A DNA stretch of 6,800 nt from Kiritimatiellaceae bacterium (GCA_002712105.1 PASA01000026.1:1-6800); one strand, 5' to 3'; positions 1-5,983 are shown, counted from the first letter of the stretch. A program made the numbers and translations. The notes: generated from the letters alone by a model not told the origin.

Positions 1-2
1 TA

Positions 3-1094
3 GGAAGAAATGGAACTATGAGGCGTACTACGCTTACGAGAGCAGGCAATTCTGAAGGCATTCGCGCTATAGATAAAGGGGCGCTTCTTGAATTAAATCA
101 TATTTATGACGTAAGTAACCTGCAGCATGACGGCTCAGCTATTAATGTAGGAACAACGAAACAACGGGGAACACGAGTATCTCATAACTGGGTACACGAT
201 ACCAATCGTCAGGGAGTAAGATTTGATTATCACGGCACAGGAATTTACCGTGAGGACGGCAAGATTCACGGAGATGGTGTTTATCAAAATAATGTCACCT
301 GGAACACTCGTCCAAATGAAATAAAAGGGGACAGACACCTTGTGTTAAACAATACAGTGGTTAGTTGCAACAGATATCCAAATCCCTTCAAGGAGGAGGT
401 AACAATTTCTTTACAAGGATTTAAAGCGCTTCATGATATTGAGGGGAATATGAACAGCTTAGTTCGCAACAATATTGGAACCATTAGAAATCGTTCCTGG
501 AATTTAGGTATGTTTCGTTGGAATAAAAAAGGAAAAGATGGGTATAAGATTCCTCGTTCGGATGTTATCCCTGGTAAAGCTGAAAATAATATGACCGAGC
601 CTGGAGCAAGTTGGAAATATTTAAGAGATCCTGAGAACTATGACTTTAGACCTAAAGCAGATTCCCCGTTAGTTAACGCAGGAATAAAAACAACCAATTA
701 TGACCTTCCAAGTAAAGATTCTAATTTTAATGGAATACGATACTCGGGTAGTGCCCCTGACATTGGAGCATACGAACATGACGGGAGCTATTATTGGATT
801 CCAGGAAGACTAGAAAAAAATGCATCAACGCCAGTTCCTAAAAATAATGCCAAAGACGTTCCATTAAACGCAAATCTGATGTTTTTAAAAGCCTATCAGA
901 CTAAAAAGCATGAGATATGGATTGGAAATGATCCTAAAGAACTAAAAAAAATCAAGGTAATAGACCGCCCAAATGAAAACGTTATTAGCTTGCCTCAATT
1001 AAATTCTGGAGTCACCTATTATTGGAGAGTGGATGCTGTTAACAAAAATGGAATCATAAAAGGTAATGTGTGGTCGTTTACAACAAAAGAGTAA
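3..1094 (+). CDS. Right-handed parallel beta-helix protein with C-terminal FN3-like domain (5' partial)
   Basis: This is the 3' part of a larger gene. The frame is open from base 3 to the left edge, and a beta-helix should start earlier, so the ATG at 18 is probably an internal Met (numbering below starts there). Residues about 10-155 carry short repeats of the PbH1 type: Gly/Asn turns, strands such as TRVSHNWVHD and NNVTW, and asparagine ladders such as LNNTVV. Residues 246-253 (APDIGAYE) match the motif that often closes such domains in secreted proteins. Residues about 270-356 form a fibronectin-III-like module with the tell-tale GVTYYWRVDAVN and VWSFTT strands. Family knowledge: such proteins are usually exported and often bind or cleave polysaccharides, including some lyases. 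No catalytic residues can be assigned and the signal peptide would lie outside the window, so the activity is unknown. The gene converges on ppa with a 25-bp gap and no clear terminator. Confidence 0.8.
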   Translation, partial: GRNGTMRRTTLTRAGNSEGIRAIDKGALLELNHIYDVSNLQHDGSAINVGTTKQRGTRVSHNWVHDTNRQGVRFDYHGTGIYREDGKIHGDGVYQNNVTWNTRPNEIKGDRHLVLNNTVVSCNRYPNPFKEEVTISLQGFKALHDIEGNMNSLVRNNIGTIRNRSWNLGMFRWNKKGKDGYKIPRSDVIPGKAENNMTEPGASWKYLRDPENYDFRPKADSPLVNAGIKTTNYDLPSKDSNFNGIRYSGSAPDIGAYEHDGSYYWIPGRLEKNASTPVPKNNAKDVPLNANLMFLKAYQTKKHEIWIGNDPKELKKIKVIDRPNENVISLPQLNSGVTYYWRVDAVNKNGIIKGNVWSFTTKE

Positions 1095-1119
1095 TTTCGA
1101 AGTCTAAAGAATTAAATTT

Positions 1120-1728
1120 TTATCCAAAACTTTCATTGTAATCTTCAATTGATGCTTCAATTACTTTCCTTGCATGTTTTCTTCCATAGATCTCTGTTAT
1201 TTTAACATCTCTCTCGTGACCAGGAGATAATTTATATGTTTCAAAATAATGCTTTAACCTATCTAATAAGGCTGGTGACATATCTGAGATATCCTTTACT
1301 TTTTTCCAAAACTCATCGTTATCTAAAACCGCTATTATTTTATCATCTGCTTCGTCCCTGTCTACCATCTGAATCCCCCCTATGACCCTTGCTTTTAGGA
1401 TAACTTCGGAACGATTTATAGGGCGCTCGGTTATTACACATATATCAAGCGGATCCCCATCACCTTTTTTCGCTTCAGGAGATAATTTATTTACTCGATC
1501 AGCGCAAAGAGTTTGAGGAATAAATCCATACAAATCGGGGGTTAATGATGAGGTGAGTTGCGGACGGTCTACTCGAAGATAACCAGTCTGTTTATCTACT
1601 TCGTATTTTACTGCACATAATGGTGTCATTTCAATAAAAGCGTTTACAACCTTAGGCGCCTCCTCTCCAATTTCAAGTCCATGCCATGGATGCGGTCTCC
1701 ATCGATAAAAAGATTTTGGAAAGCTCAT
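1120..1728 (-). CDS. ppa: Inorganic pyrophosphatase, soluble family I
   Basis: It hydrolyses pyrophosphate to two phosphates in the cytoplasm, pulling forward reactions that release PPi. At 202 residues it is slightly longer than E. coli Ppa (176). The family I signature is present as D90-G-D-P-L-D95, matching E. coli D65, D67 and D70, the metal ligands. Further active-site matches are K41-Y-E43, R55, Y67, D123, D128, K130 and the Y165-K166 pair. The N-terminal HPWHG stretch (residues 13-17) and an insertion before the signature (residues about 73-88) resemble chlamydial-type pyrophosphatases rather than the E. coli form. The start is supported by GGAG at 1736-1739 with 7-nt spacing. The gene begins 16 nt after the murA stop, so it is probably the last gene of a lipoprotein-murA-ppa operon. 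No key residue appears to be missing. Confidence 0.95.
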   Translation of the reverse strand: MSFPKSFYRWRPHPWHGLEIGEEAPKVVNAFIEMTPLCAVKYEVDKQTGYLRVDRPQLTSSLTPDLYGFIPQTLCADRVNKLSPEAKKGDGDPLDICVITERPINRSEVILKARVIGGIQMVDRDEADDKIIAVLDNDEFWKKVKDISDMSPALLDRLKHYFETYKLSPGHERDVKITEIYGRKHARKVIEASIEDYNESFG

Positions 1729-1744
1729 TTTATTTCTCCATTAC

Positions 1745-3022
1745 TTAAATTTCCCTAATTATATCAACACCAAGAGATGAAAGTCTATCTTCAATTGCCT
1801 CATAACCACGATCAATTACTTGGGCATTATTAATCAAGCTTTCGCCATCAGCACAGCAAGCGGCAATTAACATAGCCATCCCTGCACGAATATCTGGGCT
1901 TGTAAGTTTACTTCCTTTTAATTTTGAAGGTCCAATTACTACGACTCGATGGGGGTCGCATTGGATTATATTTGCTCCCATACTCATTAAGTGGTCTACA
2001 AAATACATACGACTTTCAAACATTTTCTCAAAAAATAAAACGGTTCCTTTTGTTTGAGACGCTAAGACAATAGATACACTCATTAAATCACTTGGAAAGG
2101 CTGGCCATATACCATCTTCAATTTTAGGCGTAGTTCCTCCAACATCTCCTATAGCAGTTCTTTCTAATTGTCTTGGAAGGTAAAGAGTATTGTTTTTGAT
2201 AGACCAATGAATTCCTAATTGAGAATAAGTTCTTTTCATTACTCTTAATGGAAGCGAATCCTCAATATGAGGAATAGTTAATTCCCCGCCAGTTACAACA
2301 GCCGCGGCAATATAGCTTCCTATTTCAATATAATCAGGCTGAACATCATAAGCGGTACCTTGTAGAGATGTAACACCATTAATGGTCAATCTATTTGTTC
2401 CAACTCCTTTAATATTAGCACCCATTTTATTTAATAATTTTGCTAAATCTTGAACATGTGGTTCGCAAGCAGCATTATAAATAATAGTTTCTCCTTTTGC
2501 TAAAACTGCCGCCATCATGATGTTTTCTGTTGCTGTTACGCTAGCCTCATCTAAAATTATTTCTGTACCAACCAATTGATCTGATGAAAAATTATAAGTC
2601 TTATCAAAATTAATTTTTACACCCAGTGCTGCCAATCCCTGAAAGTGGGTATCAAGTCGTCTTTTCCCAATTACGTCACCACCTGGAGGAAAAATTCTAG
2701 CGCTTCCATGACGTGCTGATAATGGGCCGGCAAGTAAAATAGATGTCCGCACTTTGGAGCATAATGATTCATCAAGAGATGAAACTTTAATATTACTTGC
2801 CTCCAATGTAACCGTATGATCATTAAGCTCAACAGAGACTCCAATGCTTGAAAGTAATTCAAGCATTACCCCAACATCTTCAATTAGAGGAATATTATTT
2901 AAAGTAATTTTTTGATCTGTAAGTAAGGACGCAGCAAGCATCGGCAAAACGGCATTCTTGTTTCCTCTTGGTAAGAAAGTTCCTTTAACAGGATTTCCTC
3001 CTTTGATTCTTAATTTTGCCAT
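1745..3022 (-). CDS. murA: UDP-N-acetylglucosamine 1-carboxyvinyltransferase, Asp-type MurA
   Basis: It transfers enolpyruvate from phosphoenolpyruvate to UDP-GlcNAc, the first committed step of peptidoglycan synthesis, in the cytoplasm. Length (425) is close to E. coli MurA (419). The two-domain EPSP-synthase-like fold is indicated by conserved K22-N23, R92, R121, the PAFPSDLM loop with D312, R338, R379 (DIRAG) and R405 (IDRGYE). The striking difference is D116 in GGDVIG, where E. coli has Cys115; the codon is GAC, at 2675-2677 on the minus strand. Known Asp-type enzymes (Mycobacterium tuberculosis, Chlamydia trachomatis) are active but not alkylated by fosfomycin. All other catalytic residues I can align are kept, so I expect a working enzyme rather than a decayed paralogue. 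Only a weak AGAG precedes the ATG. The gene lies 20 nt after the lipoprotein stop and 16 nt before ppa. Confidence 0.95.
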   Translation of the reverse strand: MAKLRIKGGNPVKGTFLPRGNKNAVLPMLAASLLTDQKITLNNIPLIEDVGVMLELLSSIGVSVELNDHTVTLEASNIKVSSLDESLCSKVRTSILLAGPLSARHGSARIFPPGGDVIGKRRLDTHFQGLAALGVKINFDKTYNFSSDQLVGTEIILDEASVTATENIMMAAVLAKGETIIYNAACEPHVQDLAKLLNKMGANIKGVGTNRLTINGVTSLQGTAYDVQPDYIEIGSYIAAAVVTGGELTIPHIEDSLPLRVMKRTYSQLGIHWSIKNNTLYLPRQLERTAIGDVGGTTPKIEDGIWPAFPSDLMSVSIVLASQTKGTVLFFEKMFESRMYFVDHLMSMGANIIQCDPHRVVVIGPSKLKGSKLTSPDIRAGMAMLIAACCADGESLINNAQVIDRGYEAIEDRLSSLGVDIIREI

Positions 3023-3042
3023 TTTTAATCTCTAGTAAATAT

Positions 3043-3225
3043 TTAATACCCGCCTTGACCTGGCATCCCACCAATTCCAGGCATCTGTTTCTGACCTTCC
3101 CATTGTTGAGGTGTATTCCAAGGCATATCAGAGAATTCTTTTTCATCTTGAATCGAATCGTTAGATGCACATCCAGATATAAGTAAAGCAATTGGTATAG
3201 TTAATAATAAAATTATTTTTTTCAT
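3043..3225 (-). CDS. Small lipoprotein of unknown function, Gly/Met-rich tail
   Basis: A 60-residue protein with a classic type II signal peptide: MKK, a hydrophobic core (residues 4-16), and the lipobox I16-S-G-C19. Cys19 would be lipidated. The next residues are Ala and Ser rather than Asp, which in Gram-negative bacteria favours sorting to the outer membrane. The mature chain is only 42 residues: acidic at first, then PWNTPQQWEG (residues 35-44), then a Gly/Met/Pro-rich end with two MPG motifs. I do not recognise the family. The frame is open further upstream through the terminator into the HU gene, but the signal peptide fixes the start at 3225. There is no proper Shine-Dalgarno; the only G-run is the GGGG of the terminator stem, 13 nt away. 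Its 20-nt spacing to murA suggests co-transcription and perhaps an envelope role, which is inference. Confidence 0.75.
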   Translation of the reverse strand: MKKIILLLTIPIALLISGCASNDSIQDEKEFSDMPWNTPQQWEGQKQMPGIGGMPGQGGY

Positions 3226-3229
3226 ACGC

Positions 3230-3257
3230 AAAAAAAAACCCCGACCTGCGGGGTTTG
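3230..3257 (-). terminator. Rho-independent terminator downstream of the HU gene
   Basis: A perfect 8-bp stem (aaaccccg at 3236-3243, cggggttt at 3249-3256) with a 5-nt loop (acctg). Read on the minus strand, the stem runs straight into nine T residues (3238 down to 3230), as expected for a strong intrinsic terminator. On the plus strand no T-run follows the stem, so it acts in one direction. It lies 18 nt after the HU stop codon and its T-run ends 4 nt before the lipoprotein ATG. Confidence 0.9.
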
Positions 3258-3274
3258 TATTTAAAAACAAACCG

Positions 3275-3553
3275 TTATAGAACAGCGTCTTTTGCAGCCT
3301 TAGCAATTCGGAATTTTAAAACTGTTTTAGCAGGAATTTGAATAGTTTCACCTGTTGCTGGATTACGACCCATTCTTGCTGCACGATCAACTTTAACAAG
3401 TTTTCCTAGACCAGGAATTGAAAATCCATCTCCTGCATTCTCATAAGCTAATGTTGCTAGCGCTTCAAGTGCTGCAGTTGCTTGTTTTTTGTCAATACCT
3501 GATTTCTCAGCTACTGATGCGATTATTTGTGACTTAGTCATTGGTTTCCCCAT
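3275..3553 (-). CDS. hup: HU-family nucleoid DNA-binding protein
   Basis: A 92-residue member of the HU/IHF family, which binds and bends DNA as a dimer in the nucleoid. The N-terminal helical part covers residues about 5-42 (MTKSQIIASVAEKSGIDKKQ and on). The beta-arm part holds G43-F44, then GLGKLVKVDRAARMGRNP, with the intercalating-type proline in R63-N-P65 followed by ATGETIQIPA; a C-terminal helix ends KAAKDAVL. Length matches the usual 90-95. An AGGAG at 3561-3565 sits 7 nt before the ATG at 3553, so the protein starts MGKPMTK, not at the second Met (3541). The GLGK/MGRNPATGE style resembles Verrucomicrobia/Lentisphaerae-type HU more than the E. coli or chlamydial histone-like proteins (recalled, not searched). 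It is transcribed divergently from the antiporter gene and ends in its own strong terminator. HU versus IHF cannot be settled here. Confidence 0.93.
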   Translation of the reverse strand: MGKPMTKSQIIASVAEKSGIDKKQATAALEALATLAYENAGDGFSIPGLGKLVKVDRAARMGRNPATGETIQIPAKTVLKFRIAKAAKDAVL

Positions 3554-3560
3554 TCTATTT

Positions 3561-3565
3561 CTCCT
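3561..3565 (-). promoter_or_regulatory. Ribosome binding site of the HU gene
   Basis: AGGAG on the minus strand, 7 nt before the ATG at 3553. The second Met codon at 3541 would be 19 nt away, so this site decides in favour of the longer, 92-residue start. It is the best Shine-Dalgarno in the window, in keeping with an abundant protein. Confidence 0.8.
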
Positions 3566-3592
3566 GATAATATTTGAGCTTTCGCTATGTTA

Positions 3593-3607
3593 CCGATTAA
3601 GTATCGG
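3593..3607. repeat. Small inverted repeat in the HU leader
   Basis: A perfect 5-bp arm CCGAT (3593-3597) and ATCGG (3603-3607) around the 5-nt centre TAAGT. It is GC-richer than its surroundings and lies 40 nt upstream of the HU ATG, so it would probably fall in the untranslated leader. It could be an mRNA stabilising hairpin or a protein-binding site. No T-run follows on the minus strand, so it is not a terminator. Five base pairs can occur by chance. Confidence 0.4.
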
Positions 3608-3728
3608 ACTACTAAAAACAGATAATAAAGCGATATAATTGTGTTTTTGCAATACAAAAATAACATATCTAAGTAAAATTTTTTTAAAAGTTATTTTATA
3701 TATTTGTTCTTAATGGTATTTCTTCTCG

Positions 3729-3750
3729 CATTAATAATATTTTATTAATG
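3729..3750. repeat. 8-bp inverted repeat upstream of the antiporter gene (operator candidate)
   Basis: CATTAATA (3729-3736) and TATTAATG (3743-3750) are exact reverse complements around a 6-bp centre, a dimensional fit for a dimeric helix-turn-helix regulator. The centre lies about 51 bp before the antiporter ATG. The arms are almost pure A/T, so chance occurrence is a real possibility in such a region. Confidence 0.4.
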
Positions 3751-3781
3751 TCATTTATATTTTTTAAAAGGAGTTTTAAAT

Positions 3782-3785
3782 AGGA
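3782..3785 (+). promoter_or_regulatory. Ribosome binding site of the antiporter gene
   Basis: AGGA with 5-nt spacing to the ATG at 3791. A stronger AAGGAG lies at 3768-3773, but 17 nt from the ATG, too far for normal use, and no start codon follows it at the right distance; it may serve only as a standby site. Confidence 0.5.
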
Positions 3786-3790
3786 TAATT

Positions 3791-5341
3791 ATGAAAAAAT
3801 TTATTTTGTTTTTTTCCATTTTTTTTCTTTCAGCAACAAACTTTTCAGAAGCCGCGAGTTCATATACTCCTAGCTCAACATTCCCAATGACAGCTAATCA
3901 ATTAGAGCAAGCTGAAATAAAGTACGCTAAGGAAAATGGTATTGAAATTGAATCTTTAAGCCTTTCAGAAAAGCTTATGGCTAGAATAAAGGCAGATAAA
4001 TTTAACCTTTTTGCTGCACTAATTTTTTTAGCAGCAATTACCCATACATTCTGTGCTTCAAAGTTTATGAAAAAAGCCCATGAGCTAGAAAAAAAGCATC
4101 AATTAAAAGTTAATGAATCAAATGTTAAGTATGTTGAAAATAAAAAGTCGGTAAGTCTAAAGGCTACATTATTTCATTTTCTTGGAGAAATTGAAGCAAT
4201 TTTTGCAATTTGGTTAATACCGTTAATGATTTTAGTTACTTGTAATAAAGGATGGTCAACATTTGCTTATTATATTGATTCTAGAAATTACACGGAGCCA
4301 ATTTTTGTTGTTGTAATTATGGCAATTGCTGCTTCTAGACCTGTTATAGCATTTGCCGAGTCAGCATTAAGTAGGGTTGCTGTTATAGGAAAAAAATCTC
4401 CTGCGGCATGGTGGTTATCTATATTAACAATTGGACCATTATTGGGATCGTTTATTACTGAGCCCGCTGCGATGACTATTTGTGCATTATTGCTTGGTCA
4501 TCAGTTTTATAAATACGAGCCAACAGAAAAATTTAAGTATGCTACGCTTGGCCTACTTTTCGTGAATATATCAGTTGGCGGAACATTGACGCATTTTGCC
4601 GCCCCGCCGGTATTAATGGTTGCATCGACTTGGGACTGGGGATTAGTTTATATGGCAACCAATTTTGGCTGGAAGGCTGCTGCTGGAATTATAGTTTCTA
4701 ACATAATTTATTTCTATATTTTCAGAAAAAATTTTAAATCTCTGAATGAGAAAAGTTTAAAAGAAGCAGAATTTAATAATGAAGATGAAGCAAAAGTCCC
4801 TGCTTGGATTATATTTGTTCATTTATCATTTTTAGCGTGGACTGTTTTTACTCTTCATCATCCAGCAGTATTTGTAGGAGGATTTTTATTTTTCATAGCG
4901 TTTACGATGGCAACAGATCACCATCAAAATACTATTTCCATTAAAGGTCCATTGTTAGTGGGACTTTTTTTAGCTGGACTTGTTACGCATGGGGGATTGC
5001 AAGGATGGTGGATATCACCGGTTTTGTCAGCATTTAATGAAACAGCACTATTTATTGGCTCAGTGGTATTAACAGCATTTAACGATAATGCTGCAATAAC
5101 CTTTCTAGCCTCACAGGTACCAAGTTTTAATGTGGACTCTATTACGGCTGAAAAATTAAGATATGCTGTTGTTGCCGGTGCTGTTACCGGAGGAGGATTA
5201 ACAGTAATAGCGAATGCGCCCAATCCTGCAGGCCAAAATTTACTATCAAAATATTTTGGGAATGAAATTGCTCCAATTAAATTATTGTTAGGCGCTTTAG
5301 TACCAACAATAATTATGGCTATATTTTTCTTATTTATTTAA
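3791..5341 (+). CDS. Putative Na+/H+ antiporter, ion-transporter (NhaD/ArsB-like) superfamily
   Basis: A 516-residue inner-membrane protein that probably exchanges Na+ for H+ in pH and salt homeostasis. Residues 1-22 look like a signal peptide (MKK, hydrophobic core, SEAAS). A polar stretch (23-70), a first membrane segment (about 71-89) and a charged linker (91-122, rich in Lys/Glu) follow. About ten further hydrophobic segments run to the C-terminus (GALVPTIIMAIFFLFI). Two halves share a pattern: GSFITEPAAMTI (219-230) with GGTLTHFAAPPVL (263-275), and TAFNDNAAITFLA (428-440) with GGGLTVIANAPNP (467-479). Such paired re-entrant hairpins with Asn/Asp/Pro-rich turns mark this superfamily. D432 and N475 are candidate ion-site residues by position (inference). 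It resembles the 'putative Na+/H+ antiporter' family I recall from chlamydiae and verrucomicrobia (probably Pfam PF07399). It converges on the DUF502 gene, overlapping by 12 bp. The ion specificity cannot be read from sequence. Confidence 0.85.
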   Translation: MKKFILFFSIFFLSATNFSEAASSYTPSSTFPMTANQLEQAEIKYAKENGIEIESLSLSEKLMARIKADKFNLFAALIFLAAITHTFCASKFMKKAHELEKKHQLKVNESNVKYVENKKSVSLKATLFHFLGEIEAIFAIWLIPLMILVTCNKGWSTFAYYIDSRNYTEPIFVVVIMAIAASRPVIAFAESALSRVAVIGKKSPAAWWLSILTIGPLLGSFITEPAAMTICALLLGHQFYKYEPTEKFKYATLGLLFVNISVGGTLTHFAAPPVLMVASTWDWGLVYMATNFGWKAAAGIIVSNIIYFYIFRKNFKSLNEKSLKEAEFNNEDEAKVPAWIIFVHLSFLAWTVFTLHHPAVFVGGFLFFIAFTMATDHHQNTISIKGPLLVGLFLAGLVTHGGLQGWWISPVLSAFNETALFIGSVVLTAFNDNAAITFLASQVPSFNVDSITAEKLRYAVVAGAVTGGGLTVIANAPNPAGQNLLSKYFGNEIAPIKLLLGALVPTIIMAIFFLFI

Positions 5342-5947
5342 TTTTTTTTGAATTAATGCACTAGATCCAGTTCCGCATGAAATAACTGAGCGCATTGCAT
5401 CCTCAACTCGTACATCAACTTTATGAATATATTTATTTGGTAGATGATAAATAAATCCTGAAGTTGGGTTTGGTCCTGTTGGCACAAACACAGTAGACAT
5501 ATCATTTTCATGTTCATCGGTAACAAATCCTGTTACTAATGTTTCATTTTGAAAAATTTGAATTAAGGCAACTGATGAAAATGGAGAAACTTTCCGGTTA
5601 AATAATTGATTAACTGTTTCTTTAACCATCTTATATCCTGGGGTTTTTTTAAGTAAACCTGTTTCAAATAAATTAAAGATAAATTGACCGAATTTGGTTT
5701 TTATTAAAAGACCAACAAAAAAACAACCTCCCAGGATAATCGAAACAATTATCAATGCGGCAATAATTTCATCAAGCTTATCGGGTAAAGGAAGGAGCTT
5801 AACCATTTGATTAGTTAAGGGCTGAATTATATCACCAATTAAGTTAAATAACCACTTAAATAGAAATACGGTAATAGTAATTGGTAGAATTACAATAATT
5901 CCACCTAAAAATGTAGTTTGAAAAAATTTTTTTGTACGTTTGAACAT
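5330..5947 (-). CDS. DUF502 family membrane protein
   Basis: A 205-residue protein of the DUF502 family (LCV/COV-like in plants), function not established in bacteria. It has two membrane segments (about 13-35 and 60-82) flanking a short loop with PLPDK, then a soluble C-terminal domain. Family hallmarks are the basic N-terminus running into TFLGGIIVILPITIT, KTPGYKMVKETV (101-112), and VFVPTGPNPTSGFIYHLP (153-170); near the end, VEDAMRSVISCG corresponds to the usual VEDAxxxIxSGG. A GTG codon at 5983 extends the frame by 12 residues (Tyr plus a run of Ile), but the family normally starts at the MFKR-type Met, and a candidate -10 box covers 5984-5989, so I take the ATG at 5947, with a weak AAGAAAG 5 nt upstream. 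Its last 12 bp overlap the end of the antiporter gene on the other strand. It is divergent from thiF. Confidence 0.88.
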   Translation of the reverse strand: MFKRTKKFFQTTFLGGIIVILPITITVFLFKWLFNLIGDIIQPLTNQMVKLLPLPDKLDEIIAALIIVSIILGGCFFVGLLIKTKFGQFIFNLFETGLLKKTPGYKMVKETVNQLFNRKVSPFSSVALIQIFQNETLVTGFVTDEHENDMSTVFVPTGPNPTSGFIYHLPNKYIHKVDVRVEDAMRSVISCGTGSSALIQKKLNK

Positions 5948-5968
5948 ACTATCTTTCTTAGTTATTAT
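5940..5968 (+). promoter_or_regulatory. Candidate sigma-70 promoter of thiF
   Basis: TTGAAC (5940-5945, four of six consensus bases), a 17-bp spacer, then TATTAT (5963-5968, five of six). Transcription would start near 5975 and give a leader of about 42 nt to the ATG at 6017. The -35 box overlaps the first codons of the divergent DUF502 gene. AT-rich sequence makes such matches easy, hence the moderate confidence. Confidence 0.45.
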
Positions 5969-5983
5969 GATGATAATATACAC

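Larger units (their letters stand above)
3554..3790. promoter_or_regulatory. Divergent AT-rich control region between the HU and antiporter genes
   Basis: The largest non-coding stretch of the window (237 bp); it must hold the promoters of both divergent genes. For HU (minus strand) the best match is TTGCAA (3652-3647) and TATTAT (3627-3622) with a long 19-bp spacer. On the plus strand a perfect TATAAT occurs at 3634-3639, but without a convincing -35 box and about 150 nt before the antiporter ATG. A/T runs fill 3656-3700, as in UP elements or curved DNA. Exact start sites cannot be fixed from sequence. Confidence 0.5.

Noticed and set aside
1095..1119. Possible bidirectional terminator between the beta-helix gene and ppa
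   Set aside because: The 25-bp gap has no stem longer than a few A/T pairs.
2671..2862. Minus-strand open frame of 63 codons inside murA
   Set aside because: It overlaps the conserved MurA active-site coding region in another frame and shows no motif; best explained as a shadow.
2985..3191. Minus-strand open frame of 68 codons across the lipoprotein/murA junction
   Set aside because: It runs out of frame over two better-supported genes, and its protein (rich in Lys, Asn and Cys) has no recognisable feature.
3226..3306. 27-residue N-terminal extension of the lipoprotein starting at 3306
   Set aside because: It would read through the terminator and the end of the HU gene and bury the signal peptide, which must be N-terminal.
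3679..3770. Direct repeat TTTTTTAAAAG at about 3680 and 3760
   Set aside because: Simple A/T sequence in an AT-rich region; expected by chance and not linked to any boundary.
4924..5223. A 99-codon minus-strand open frame inside the antiporter gene
   Set aside because: It is antisense to a well-conserved transporter region, encodes no recognisable domain and has no ribosome binding site I can see; it is a shadow of the plus-strand gene.
5342..5349. Run of eight T after the antiporter stop as a terminator
   Set aside because: No GC-containing stem precedes it, and the bases encode the Lys-rich C-terminus of the DUF502 protein on the other strand.
5948..5983. GTG start at 5983 for the DUF502 gene
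   Set aside because: It adds a Tyr/Ile-rich stretch not seen in the family, and the candidate promoter would place the transcript start downstream of it.
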